Shown one piece after another: positions 1 to 7,100 of a stretch of DNA of 17,298 bases. The DNA is from Chloroflexota bacterium (lineage in GTDB: Bacteria > Chloroflexota > Dehalococcoidia > UBA6926 > JACQUM01). The notes under the pieces are model-generated. The model did not search any database. It had not been told where the DNA came from and saw only the letters and a program-made list of their open reading frames with translations. The DNA is taken from positions 1 to 17,298 of the forward strand of contig JACQUM010000160.1 of assembly GCA_016210295.1 (NCBI GenBank), written 5' to 3'. Each line of letters begins with the position of its first letter. The first letter of the stretch is position 1. Position numbers and translations under genes: made by a program.

Positions 1-66
1 AGTAGTTGCTTCTGTTAGTCCCGATACGAAAGGCTCCTATCCGGATGGCCTCGCACGCCTGGCCAA

Positions 67-226
67 CGAACCATCCCCCTGCCTCCCCCTTCCGGGAAAG
101 GAAGGGGGAGGAGAAGAAATTCTGGGGGACACCCCCAGACCCCCGCCCCTTCGTCCGCCATCGGCGGATCAGGGCAGGCTCCGGGGCTTCGCCCCTCTGC
201 ACTTCCCTTTTTCAATACCTTGCTAG
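67..226 (-). repeat. Hairpin-rich intergenic repeat, copy 1 (MITE-like, one end missing)
   Basis: Read on the minus strand, it begins with CTAGCAAGGTATTGAAAAA (208-226), matching the terminal repeat of the copy at 5132-5292 at 17 of 19 positions, and ends in the shared stretch GGGGGATGGT. Between them are four successive hairpins: CTCCCCCTTCC/GGAAGGGGGAG, TCTGGGGG/CCCCCAGA, TCCGCC/GGCGGA and GGGGC/GCCCC. Copy 2 has hairpins in the same order with partly different stem sequences. The opposite terminal repeat is not found, so this copy is truncated or diverged on its left. The CTAG end contains the TAG stop of the isomerase gene. No T-run directly follows a stem, so a role as intrinsic terminator is possible but not classic. 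Positions 1-66 hold nothing recognisable. Confidence 0.75.
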
Positions 227-1299
227 GTCTCCTGCGCCAGGCGCCGCTTGAGCTCGTCGACGGCTGTCACCGGCGTGGGGTCTACGCTGTTCAGGATGCT
301 CAGGTAGTAGCTTACGTAGTCGCCATAAAGGGCCATTTCCAGGAGCTGGCACGCCGGGCTATGGCCCTGGGCCGCGACCATCGCCGTGGCGATGCCCTTC
401 TCGCGGAGCAGAGTCTCCGTCAGCTTTATGCGCAAGAGGGTCGGTGGAGGAAGGGCTCGCTCTTGAAGGAAAACGACGAGGAGCCTCTCCGCCAGAGAGG
501 CGGGGAACTCGTAGCCGACCAGGGCGTTGTGGTTGGCCTCGGGAAGAAGCTCGGTGAAAGCCCACCCCTTGGCGTTCTCGTTGATCTGGGTCTTCCAGCG
601 CCGGGCCACGGCGGAGAAGAGGCCGGCGCCGTAGACCACGGCGATGTGACCGTAGACATGAGAGGCAAGCTGCTTGGCTGCGTTGGCCCTGGCAGGGGTG
701 CTCTCGTTGAGGCCGCGTTCCAGGTCGAGCAGTACCGTCTGGAGCTCTGCTATGTCTTTTTCCTTCGGCGCAAACAGGCCAAGGTTTTGCAGCAGCCGGA
801 GGAGGGCCGGGAAGGCGTAGGGTAGGGTGGCCCGAGGAGGGGCCTGGACCCCCAGAGTGAGGAGGGGGACGCCTTTCTCGCGGGCCGCGCGCCCCAGTTC
901 GCCTCCGCTGGTGACCGCCAGCAGTCTGCACCCGCGCTCCAGGGCCGCTCGAAAGCCGGAGAGGGTCTCTTCTGTGTTGCCGGAATAGCTGCAGGCAACC
1001 ACCAGGGTCTCCGGCCCGGCGAAACTCGGTAGGCCGTAGTCCCGGTGGACGCTGACGGAGATGCTGAGACCCTCTCGGGCCGCCAGGTCGGCGAGGAGTT
1101 CGCCGGCGACGGCAGAGCCGCCCATCCCCAAGAACAGGAGCTGCCGGGAGGAGCCGTACGCGGCGGGCAGCGAGAGGTCTGCCCCGGCCTTCCATCCCTC
1201 TGTCACATAGGAGGGGAAGCGGTGAAGGTGCTCCCGCATCCCAGAGGGATCGGCCTGGGGATAGATGGAGAGATCGTCCAGGTCCACCGAGGCGGGCAT
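223..1299 (-). CDS. Bifunctional phosphoglucose/phosphomannose isomerase
   Basis: A 358-residue SIS-domain sugar isomerase that interconverts fructose-6-phosphate with glucose-6-phosphate and mannose-6-phosphate in the cytoplasm. Two SIS halves are visible: GMGGSAVAGEL at 58-68 and YSGNTEET at 105-112 bind the sugar phosphate. Glu241 and His257 (in PEANHN) keep the 16-residue spacing of the catalytic Glu/His pair described for the Pyrobaculum aerophilum enzyme, and Lys351 is the likely third catalytic residue near the C-terminus. GDYVSYYL at 326-333 and DPTPV at 340-344 are typical of this archaeal/bacterial family rather than classical Pgi. The ATG start is preceded by GGAG lying inside the end of the upstream mutase gene, whose stop is only 3 nt away, so translation is probably coupled. 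The TAG stop is part of the CTAG that ends the adjacent repeat. Confidence 0.93.
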   Translation of the reverse strand: MPASVDLDDLSIYPQADPSGMREHLHRFPSYVTEGWKAGADLSLPAAYGSSRQLLFLGMGGSAVAGELLADLAAREGLSISVSVHRDYGLPSFAGPETLVVACSYSGNTEETLSGFRAALERGCRLLAVTSGGELGRAAREKGVPLLTLGVQAPPRATLPYAFPALLRLLQNLGLFAPKEKDIAELQTVLLDLERGLNESTPARANAAKQLASHVYGHIAVVYGAGLFSAVARRWKTQINENAKGWAFTELLPEANHNALVGYEFPASLAERLLVVFLQERALPPPTLLRIKLTETLLREKGIATAMVAAQGHSPACQLLEMALYGDYVSYYLSILNSVDPTPVTAVDELKRRLAQET

Positions 1300-1302
1300 T
1301 TC

Positions 1303-2730
1303 CTACACTCCCAACAGGGAGCGCCCTGCTTGGAGGATCTCGCGGACCCGGTCTGGAGATTCGGCTTCGGCGTAGATGCGGATGAGGGGCTCGGTCCCGG
1401 AGAAGCGGAGACAGAGCCAAGAACCGCCGGCGAGGTCGTAGCGGAAGCCGTCCACGTCTGTCATGCCCTCCACCGCCTTTCCGGCCAACGTTCCTGGCCG
1501 GGCCCCTCGAACGCGAGCGACGATGGTCTCGCGCTGGGCGGCGTCGAACTCTAGGTCCCAGCGGTCGTAGTAGTGCGGGCCGACCGTCTGGAAGAGCCAG
1601 GGGAGGAGCTGGGAGGCCTTCTTGCCCGTCATGGCCATCATATCGAGGAGATAGAGGGCGGAGAGGATGCCGTCCCGTTCCGGGATGTGGCCGCGGAAAC
1701 CGAAGCCGCCGCTTTCCTCCCCCGCGAGGAGGGCGTGCGTCTCCATCATCTTGGGCCCCAGGTACTTGAAGCCCACCGGCGTCTCGTAGACTCGGACGCC
1801 ATACCGCTCTCCGAGGCGGCGGACCATGTTGCTCATGGTCATGGACATGACGAGGGGGCCACGCTCTTTGCGGACCTCCAGGAAGTAAAAGGCGATGAGG
1901 GAGAAGAGCTGCAGGGGTGTGAAGAAGGCGCCTTGGTCGTCCACGCCGCCGACTCGGTCGGCGTCGCCATCGGTGGCCAGCCCCACGTCGAAGCCACGAC
2001 GGAGCACCTCGTCTCGAAGCTCTCTCAGGTTGTGGGCGATGGGCTCCGGCCGCTCCATGCCGGGGAAGAGAGGGTTCCGCTCCCCGTGGATCTCCACCAC
2101 CTCTGTCTTTCCTCCGGCTAGGAGGCCGGACAGATAGCCCGCGCCGGCGCCGTACATGGGATCGATGGCGATACGCAGCCCGGCCTGCCGGATTCCTTCG
2201 ACGTCTACAAGCCTCCGGATGTGCTCGATGTAGGGAGATTTGACGTCGATGTGGTGGGCAAGCCCCCTCTTCTCTGCCTCTAGCCAAGGGAGCCGCTTTG
2301 GTCCCGCTCCCTGAGCGGCGCGCTCGATACGCTCCTCTAGGGCGGCCACCACCTCGGGGGAGGCACTCCCCGCGTACTCCGGCTTATACTTGAAGCCGTT
2401 CCAGGCGGCGGGGTTGTGGGAGGCGGTGATGATGATCGCCCCGGCCGCCTTGCGGTGGACGATGTTGTAGCTGACGGTGGGGGTCGGCGCTGCTCTGTCG
2501 GCGAGCCAGACGGGGATTCCGTTCGCCGCGACCACCTCCGCCGCAGCCGCCGCGAAATGCTCTGAGGCGAAGCGTGTGTCGTAGCCGACGACCAGCCCCC
2601 GGGGAGCCTGGCCCGTGGCTGCCAGGTAGTCGGCGACGCCTTGAGCGCAGAGGCGGACGTTGGCAAAGGTGAACTCCTCGGCGATGAGGGCTCGCCAGCC
2701 GTCGGTGCCGAAGACGATGGTGCGAGGCAC
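1303..2730 (-). CDS. Phosphoglucomutase/phosphomannomutase family protein
   Basis: A 475-residue alpha-D-phosphohexomutase, moving phosphate between C6 and C1 of glucose or mannose through a phosphoserine. All family landmarks are present in order: FGTDGWR (7-13), the catalytic serine loop TASHNP (102-107, Ser104), the metal loop TDGDADR (253-259), the sugar-specificity loop GEESGG (337-342) and the phosphate-binding RFSGTEP (442-448). The length fits the bacterial PMM/PGM group. The start is GTG, with GGTGGAG about 5 nt upstream; no better start lies before the FGTDGWR motif. It sits between the NDP-sugar pyrophosphorylase (48 nt gap) and the isomerase (3 nt gap), so it likely supplies hexose-1-phosphate to the former. 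Whether glucose or mannose is the main substrate cannot be decided from the motifs. Confidence 0.94.
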   Translation of the reverse strand: MPRTIVFGTDGWRALIAEEFTFANVRLCAQGVADYLAATGQAPRGLVVGYDTRFASEHFAAAAAEVVAANGIPVWLADRAAPTPTVSYNIVHRKAAGAIIITASHNPAAWNGFKYKPEYAGSASPEVVAALEERIERAAQGAGPKRLPWLEAEKRGLAHHIDVKSPYIEHIRRLVDVEGIRQAGLRIAIDPMYGAGAGYLSGLLAGGKTEVVEIHGERNPLFPGMERPEPIAHNLRELRDEVLRRGFDVGLATDGDADRVGGVDDQGAFFTPLQLFSLIAFYFLEVRKERGPLVMSMTMSNMVRRLGERYGVRVYETPVGFKYLGPKMMETHALLAGEESGGFGFRGHIPERDGILSALYLLDMMAMTGKKASQLLPWLFQTVGPHYYDRWDLEFDAAQRETIVARVRGARPGTLAGKAVEGMTDVDGFRYDLAGGSWLCLRFSGTEPLIRIYAEAESPDRVREILQAGRSLLGV

Positions 2731-2778
2731 GGGTCTCCACCTTCTAGATGTTTGGTCGCTCCATGACGCGGAATGGCC

Positions 2779-3828
2779 TCATCGGGAGCTGGCCTGGCCG
2801 CTCTTCGTAGCCGCAAGGGCGCTCTCGCCGCTCCCCAGGACCGTGCCGGGGGGGAGTGCAACGCCGGGCTCGATGACCACGCCGTCCGCCAGGACTGCAT
2901 CCACGACGTGGGCCTTCCGTCCGACGCGGACCCGCTCCCAGAGCACCGACCTTTCTACCCGGGCCCCTTCCTCGACGATGCACCCGTCTCCAAGAACGAC
3001 GGGCCCGCGCAGGGTAGCATCTTTCTCGATGCGGCAGCCTCGTCCGAGCAGGACGGGCCCTTTTACCTCGGCGGAGGAGTGGATCCGGCTCCCTTCGCCG
3101 GAGCGCAGCCCCTGCTCTTGTCCGAGCGCCTCCATATTCATGGCCAGATAAGAGCTGGGTGTGCCGATGTCCCGCCACGGCCCGCTCCGGAGGTAGCTGC
3201 AGACCTTCTCACGACGCGCCAGCAGGCTGGGGAAGACATCCGTCTCGAACATGCGATGAACGTCCTCTTCCACCCAGCTCAGGGCCTCGGGCTCCAGGAC
3301 GTAGAGGCCGCTGTTCACGGTCCGGCACGGGAAAGGTGGCTGCTTCGGCTTCTCCAGGAAACGCACGACTCTCCCCTCTTCATCTACCTCCACCAGGCCG
3401 AAGGGCCGGGGGTCCTCCACCTCGTGGATGGTGAGGGTGGCGACGGCCCCTTTCTCGTGGTGGCGCCTCACGAGGGCGGCGATGTCCACCTCCATTAAGA
3501 TGTCGCCGTTGAGGACAAGGAAGCTCCCATCGAAGCTGGGGAGGAGCCTGCGGACCGCGCCGGCTGTTCCCAGGGGCTTCTCCTCTACCTCGTAGCTCAG
3601 GGCGATCCCCAGGGAAGAGCCATCGCCGAAGTAGGCGCGGATGGCGTCTGGCAGATAACCAAGGGCCAGGACCACCTCGCGCACGCCGTACCGGGCCAGC
3701 CGCTCAATGACATGCTCCAAGAGGGGCCGGCCTGCCACCGGCACCATGGGTTTGGGGCGGGAGTAGGTGAGCGGACGCAGGCGCGTTCCCTCACCGCCTA
3801 CCAGAATGACCGCCTTGAGGGTCTTCAC
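2779..3828 (-). CDS. NDP-sugar pyrophosphorylase, mannose-1-phosphate guanylyltransferase type
   Basis: A 349-residue nucleotidyltransferase that condenses a hexose-1-phosphate with an NTP to give an NDP-sugar. The N-terminal catalytic domain shows GGEGTRLRPLT (11-21) with PKPM (25-28), EEKPLGTAG (82-90), the metal-binding NGDI (107-110), FLEKP (157-161), NSGLYVL (172-178) and WRDIGTP (218-224). The C-terminal part from about 245 to 335 has the regular spacing of hexapeptide repeats (left-handed beta helix), as in mannose-1-phosphate guanylyltransferases; glucose-1-phosphate adenylyl- or thymidylyltransferases share this fold. The flanking mutase and phosphomannose isomerase activities make GDP-mannose the best guess. 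The start is GTG, 8 nt after the metK stop, without a strong Shine-Dalgarno, consistent with translational coupling to metK. Confidence 0.9.
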   Translation of the reverse strand: MKTLKAVILVGGEGTRLRPLTYSRPKPMVPVAGRPLLEHVIERLARYGVREVVLALGYLPDAIRAYFGDGSSLGIALSYEVEEKPLGTAGAVRRLLPSFDGSFLVLNGDILMEVDIAALVRRHHEKGAVATLTIHEVEDPRPFGLVEVDEEGRVVRFLEKPKQPPFPCRTVNSGLYVLEPEALSWVEEDVHRMFETDVFPSLLARREKVCSYLRSGPWRDIGTPSSYLAMNMEALGQEQGLRSGEGSRIHSSAEVKGPVLLGRGCRIEKDATLRGPVVLGDGCIVEEGARVERSVLWERVRVGRKAHVVDAVLADGVVIEPGVALPPGTVLGSGESALAATKSGQASSR

Positions 3829-3836
3829 CGTGCAAT

Positions 3837-5078
3837 CTAGCCGGTGGCCTTGGCTTTGTCCTCCACAGCCCGGATCCGGGCCTCCGCCCGCAGGGCAGCT
3901 GCCTTATCCGTCCGCTCCCAGGGGAGGCCCAAGTCCTCCCGACCGAAGTGGCCGTAGGAGGCTGCCTGGCGGTAGATGGGTCGGCGAAGGTCGAGGTCCC
4001 GGATGATGGCGCCGGGCCGCAGATCGAAATGCTTCTGGACCAGGTCCTGGAGGGTCTGTTCGTCTACTTTTCCGGTGTCGTAGGTGTCGATGGCGACGGC
4101 GACGGGATGGGCCACGCCGATGACGTAGCTGATCTGGACGGTGCACTCCTCGGCCAGGCCGGCGGCGACGATGTTCTTGGCGATGTAGCGAGCGGCGTAC
4201 GCGCCCGAGCGGTCTACCTTGGTGGGGTCCTTGCCGGAGAAGGCACCTCCGCCGTGGCCGAACCCCGCGCCGTAGGTGTCCACCAGGATCTTGCGTCCGG
4301 TCAGGCCCGCGTCTCCCATGGGTCCGCCGATGACGAAGCGGCCCGTCGGGTTCACGAAGAAGTGTGTCCTCTTGTCGAGCAGATGATGCGGGATGACGTG
4401 GCGGATGACGAGGCTCTTGATGTCCCGTTCGATGACGTCGTGGCTCACTTCGGGATCGTGCTGGACGGAGACGACCACGCTGTCCACCCGAACAGGAACG
4501 CCGTACCGGTACTCGACCGTGACCTGGGACTTGCCGTCGGGACGAAGGTAGGGCAGGGTGCCGTTCTTCCGTACCTCAGCCGCTCTCCTGACCAGTTGAT
4601 GAGCCAGCATGATGGGCAATGGCATGAGTTCGGGGGTCTCTCGGCAGGCGTAGCCGACCATGATGCCCTGGTCGCCGGCGCCGAGTCGCTCGATGCTGCC
4701 GTTGTTGCCTGCCTCCTTTGTCTCCAGGGAGGTGTCTACGCCCAAGGCGATGTCGCTGGACTGCTCCTTGATGGAGACGAGGACGCCGCACGTCAAGTAG
4801 TCGAAGCCGTACTCGGCGCGCGTGTACCCCACGGAGCGCACGGTCTCCCGCACGATTGCCGGGATGTCCACGTAGCAGTTTGTTGTGATCTCCCCCATGA
4901 CGATGACGGTGCCTGTGGTGGTAGCCGTCTCGCAGGCCACCCGGGCCTCGGGGTCCTCGGCGATGATCGCGTCCAGGACGGCGTCGGAGATCTGGTCGCA
5001 TAGCTTGTCGGGGTGCCCCTCCGTGACCGATTCGGCGGTCAGGAGATGGGAGGGCGAGTTGCGGAAGAGGCCTGCCAT
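3837..5078 (-). CDS. metK: S-adenosylmethionine synthetase
   Basis: A 413-residue methionine adenosyltransferase making S-adenosylmethionine from methionine and ATP. Diagnostic segments are TAESVTEGHPDKLCDQISD (14-32, with the ATP-binding GHPDK), signature 1 GAGDQG (133-138), signature 2 GGGAFSGKD (276-284) and DPTKVDRSGAY (284-294). It is slightly longer than the usual 380-400 residues, through a basic helical C-terminal tail. The ATG has an AAAGGAG ribosome site 7 nt upstream. Only 53 nt separate the start from the inserted repeat, so there is no room for a SAM riboswitch in between. A TGTAAT at 5123-5128 could be a -10 box, but the hexamer 17 nt upstream, at the repeat end, is a poor -35. 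First gene of the sugar-nucleotide operon and close to ahcY, the other SAM-cycle enzyme. Confidence 0.97.
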   Translation of the reverse strand: MAGLFRNSPSHLLTAESVTEGHPDKLCDQISDAVLDAIIAEDPEARVACETATTTGTVIVMGEITTNCYVDIPAIVRETVRSVGYTRAEYGFDYLTCGVLVSIKEQSSDIALGVDTSLETKEAGNNGSIERLGAGDQGIMVGYACRETPELMPLPIMLAHQLVRRAAEVRKNGTLPYLRPDGKSQVTVEYRYGVPVRVDSVVVSVQHDPEVSHDVIERDIKSLVIRHVIPHHLLDKRTHFFVNPTGRFVIGGPMGDAGLTGRKILVDTYGAGFGHGGGAFSGKDPTKVDRSGAYAARYIAKNIVAAGLAEECTVQISYVIGVAHPVAVAIDTYDTGKVDEQTLQDLVQKHFDLRPGAIIRDLDLRRPIYRQAASYGHFGREDLGLPWERTDKAAALRAEARIRAVEDKAKATG

Positions 5079-5131
5079 AAATGTGCTCCTTTCTTTGCAA
5101 AGAGGAGGAATCGTCTCTTGAGATTACACCT

Positions 5132-5292
5132 CTAGCAGGGTGTTGAAAAACCCTTCGACCATCCCCCTGTCCCCCTTCCTGTCAGGAAGGGGGGGTGGAA
5201 ATCATATCTGGGGGGGCACCCCCATCCGCCTACGGCGGACTGGCAATCCCGATTTCTCGGGACTGCACTCCCCTTTTTCATCACACTGCTAG
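5132..5292 (-). mobile_element. MITE-like element with terminal inverted repeats and CTAG ends, copy 2
   Basis: A 161-bp element bounded by CTAGCAGGGTGTTGAAAAA on the plus strand (5132-5150) and CTAGCAGTGTGATGAAAAA read inward on the minus strand (5274-5292), 17 of 19 identical. CTAG at both tips could be a 4-bp target duplication or the ends of the repeat itself. The interior carries consecutive hairpins: CCCCCTTCC/GGAAGGGGG, GGGGG/CCCCC, TCCGCC/GGCGGA and TCCCGA/TCGGGA. No transposase is present, so any movement would depend on an enzyme in trans. It lies between the thioesterase and metK, and its right-hand CTAG supplies the TAG stop of the thioesterase. It may insulate or weaken read-through into metK. 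Confidence 0.8.
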
Positions 5293-5765
5293 ATTAACCC
5301 AAATTGCTGGCGTTGTAGAGGGTTCAGGACGTACAGGGTCCCCTCGGCCTCCGCCACCATCTCGCCGTCTGCTCTCAGGACGGTCCCCCTGGCTTGAAGC
5401 GTGTGTCGGGTCGCTTTGACCACCTCGGCGCGGGTGTGGAGAGCTTGGCCTGTGGGGGCGGGGCTCCGGTAGCGGATGTGGAGCCGTACGGTCATTGCCC
5501 GTTCGCCCCGACCGTAGGCCAGGTAGGACATCACTTCGTCCAGCAGCGTCGCGGCGATGCCACCGTGGAGGAAACCCGGCCACCCTTCATGGGCCTCGGT
5601 GGGCACGAAGTCTGCCCAGGCCGCGTCTCTCTCCACTGTGACGTTGAGCTTCAGTCCGGCGGGGTTCTCCGGTCCGCAGGCGAAGCAGCGGGCGTAACGC
5701 CTCTGCTCCTCAAGGGAGACATCCACGCTGCCAAGGCGACGGGTTTCTCCGGGTCTCCTCTCCAT
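5289..5765 (-). CDS. PaaI-family hotdog-fold thioesterase
   Basis: A 158-residue single hotdog domain, expected to hydrolyse acyl- or aryl-CoA thioesters. CFACGPENPAGL (27-38) is the N-terminal segment common in this subfamily, and GWPGFLHGG (61-69) followed by LLDEVMSYLAY (74-84) is the HGG motif and central hotdog helix; Asp76 or Glu77 is the likely acidic catalytic residue. It begins 18 nt after the ahcY stop and is probably co-transcribed with it. The chosen ATG lacks a clear ribosome site, so a start at the in-frame GTG 13 codons later is possible. The TAG stop is the CTAG tip of the adjoining repeat; removing one CTAG plus the element would leave the same C-terminus, so the gene does not look truncated. 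The substrate is unknown. Confidence 0.85.
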   Translation of the reverse strand: MERRPGETRRLGSVDVSLEEQRRYARCFACGPENPAGLKLNVTVERDAAWADFVPTEAHEGWPGFLHGGIAATLLDEVMSYLAYGRGERAMTVRLHIRYRSPAPTGQALHTRAEVVKATRHTLQARGTVLRADGEMVAEAEGTLYVLNPLQRQQFGLI

Positions 5766-5783
5766 TGCGCTTAAAGAGCGGGT

Positions 5784-7055
5784 CTAGGTCCCCGCCTCCC
5801 AGCTCCCGAGGTATTTGACCTGTTCCTCCGTTAGATCGTCGATGGCGATGCCCATGGCACGGAGCTTGAGCCGTCCAACCTCGGCGTCCAGCTCCCGAGG
5901 CACGGGGTGTACGCCTTTCTCCATACGGCGGCCGTTCTGGGCGAGGTGCTCCACGGCAATGGCCTGGTTGGCGAAGGACATGTCCATGACGGCGGAGGGA
6001 TGCCCTTCGGCGGCCGCGAGGTTGATGAGCCTACCCTCGGCGAGGAGGTAGACGCGGCGTCCATCCCTCAGCCGGCATTCCTCCACCAGGGGCCGGACGA
6101 GCCGAACCTCGGCGGCCGCCTCTCGGAGGGCGGGGATGTCTATCTCCACGTTGAAGTGGCCGCTGTTGGCCAAGAGGGCGCCATCTTTGAGGCGAGCGAT
6201 GTGCTCGCGGCCGATGGCGTGAATGTTCCCCGTCACCGTGATGAAGATGTCGCCGATGGACGCCGCCTCCCGCAGAGGCATGACCCGATGCCCGTCCATG
6301 ACTGCCTCCAAGGCGCGAACGGGATCGATCTCGCAGATGACCGTCTGGGCGCCCATCCCCCGGGCTCGGGAGGCGACCCCGCGGCCGCACCATCCATAGC
6401 CGACGATCACCACCGTCTTCCCGGCCCACAGAACGTTGGTGGCCCGGGTGATGCCGTCCAGGGTGCTCTGGCCTGTCCCGTAACGGTTATCGAAGAAATG
6501 CTTGGTGTCGGCCTCGTTCACCGCGATGATGGGATACCGCAGCTTCCCGTCGGCGGCCATGCTCCGCAGGCGAACGACCCCCGTTGTGGTCTCCTCCGTC
6601 CCTCCAATCATGCCCGCCAGCAGGTCCGTCCTCTCCCGGTGGATGGCCGCCACCAGGTCGGCGCCGTCGTCCATGGTGATGGTGGGGCGCTGCTCCAGGG
6701 CCTGGGCGAGGTGCTTGTAGTAGGTCGGGACATCCTCGCCGCGGATGGCGAAGACGGAGATGCCGTAGATGGCGACCAGCGCCGCGGCGACCTCGTCCTG
6801 GGTGGAGAGAGGGTTGGAAGCGCAGAGGCGGATGTCGGCACCGCCGGCCTTGAGGGCAAGGGCCAGGTTGGCCGTCTCCGAGGTGACATGAAGGCAGGCG
6901 GAGATGCGCTGCCCGGCGAGGGGGCGCGTCTGAGCGAACCGCTCATGGATGAGCCGGACGACGGGCATCTCCCGGGCCGCCCATTCGACGCGCCGGGCCC
7001 CCTCCTCCGCCAAGCGGAGGTCTTTCACATCACTCTGAACAGGCGACAAGGTCAT
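5784..7055 (-). CDS. ahcY: Adenosylhomocysteinase
   Basis: A 423-residue NAD-dependent enzyme that splits S-adenosylhomocysteine, the product of SAM-dependent methylations, to adenosine and homocysteine. Visible landmarks are CLHVTSETANL (54-64, His56), TMDDGAD (127-133, Asp130), GGTEETTTG (151-159, Glu155), Lys185 and Asp189 before NRYGTG (190-195), the dinucleotide loop GYGWCGRG (219-226), NSGHFNVEID (297-306) and GHPSAVMDMSF (351-361). The C-terminus ends in YLGSWEAGT and lacks the long tail of the animal and many proteobacterial enzymes, resembling shorter archaeal and Chloroflexota forms. The ATG is preceded by AGAGGAGAAGG. A probable promoter lies over the end of the upstream kinase gene. 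With metK about 0.7 kb downstream, most of the methyl cycle apart from methionine synthase is represented. Confidence 0.96.
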   Translation of the reverse strand: MTLSPVQSDVKDLRLAEEGARRVEWAAREMPVVRLIHERFAQTRPLAGQRISACLHVTSETANLALALKAGGADIRLCASNPLSTQDEVAAALVAIYGISVFAIRGEDVPTYYKHLAQALEQRPTITMDDGADLVAAIHRERTDLLAGMIGGTEETTTGVVRLRSMAADGKLRYPIIAVNEADTKHFFDNRYGTGQSTLDGITRATNVLWAGKTVVIVGYGWCGRGVASRARGMGAQTVICEIDPVRALEAVMDGHRVMPLREAASIGDIFITVTGNIHAIGREHIARLKDGALLANSGHFNVEIDIPALREAAAEVRLVRPLVEECRLRDGRRVYLLAEGRLINLAAAEGHPSAVMDMSFANQAIAVEHLAQNGRRMEKGVHPVPRELDAEVGRLKLRAMGIAIDDLTEEQVKYLGSWEAGT

Positions 7056-7100
7056 TTCCTTCTCCTCTGGGGAGTTAGAGCTATAGCGAGGGCTCTTTGG

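Noticed and set aside
15..215. A 66-codon reading frame on the minus strand at the left edge
   Set aside because: It lies almost wholly in the hairpin repeat, starts with TTG in the terminal repeat and has low-complexity Pro/Gly/Arg composition. It is best seen as a by-product of the repeat.
359..2287. A 642-codon minus-strand frame across the isomerase and mutase genes
   Set aside because: It is Arg/Pro/Gly-rich and spans two genes with complete catalytic motifs in other frames. Long open shadow frames are normal in GC-rich coding DNA.
5079..5131. Possible SAM riboswitch before metK
   Set aside because: Only 53 nt separate the inserted repeat from the start codon and they show no matching stem arrangement.
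67..5292. CRISPR array or tandem repeat system formed by the repeats
   Set aside because: The copies are kilobases apart, not regularly spaced, and no cas-like gene is present.
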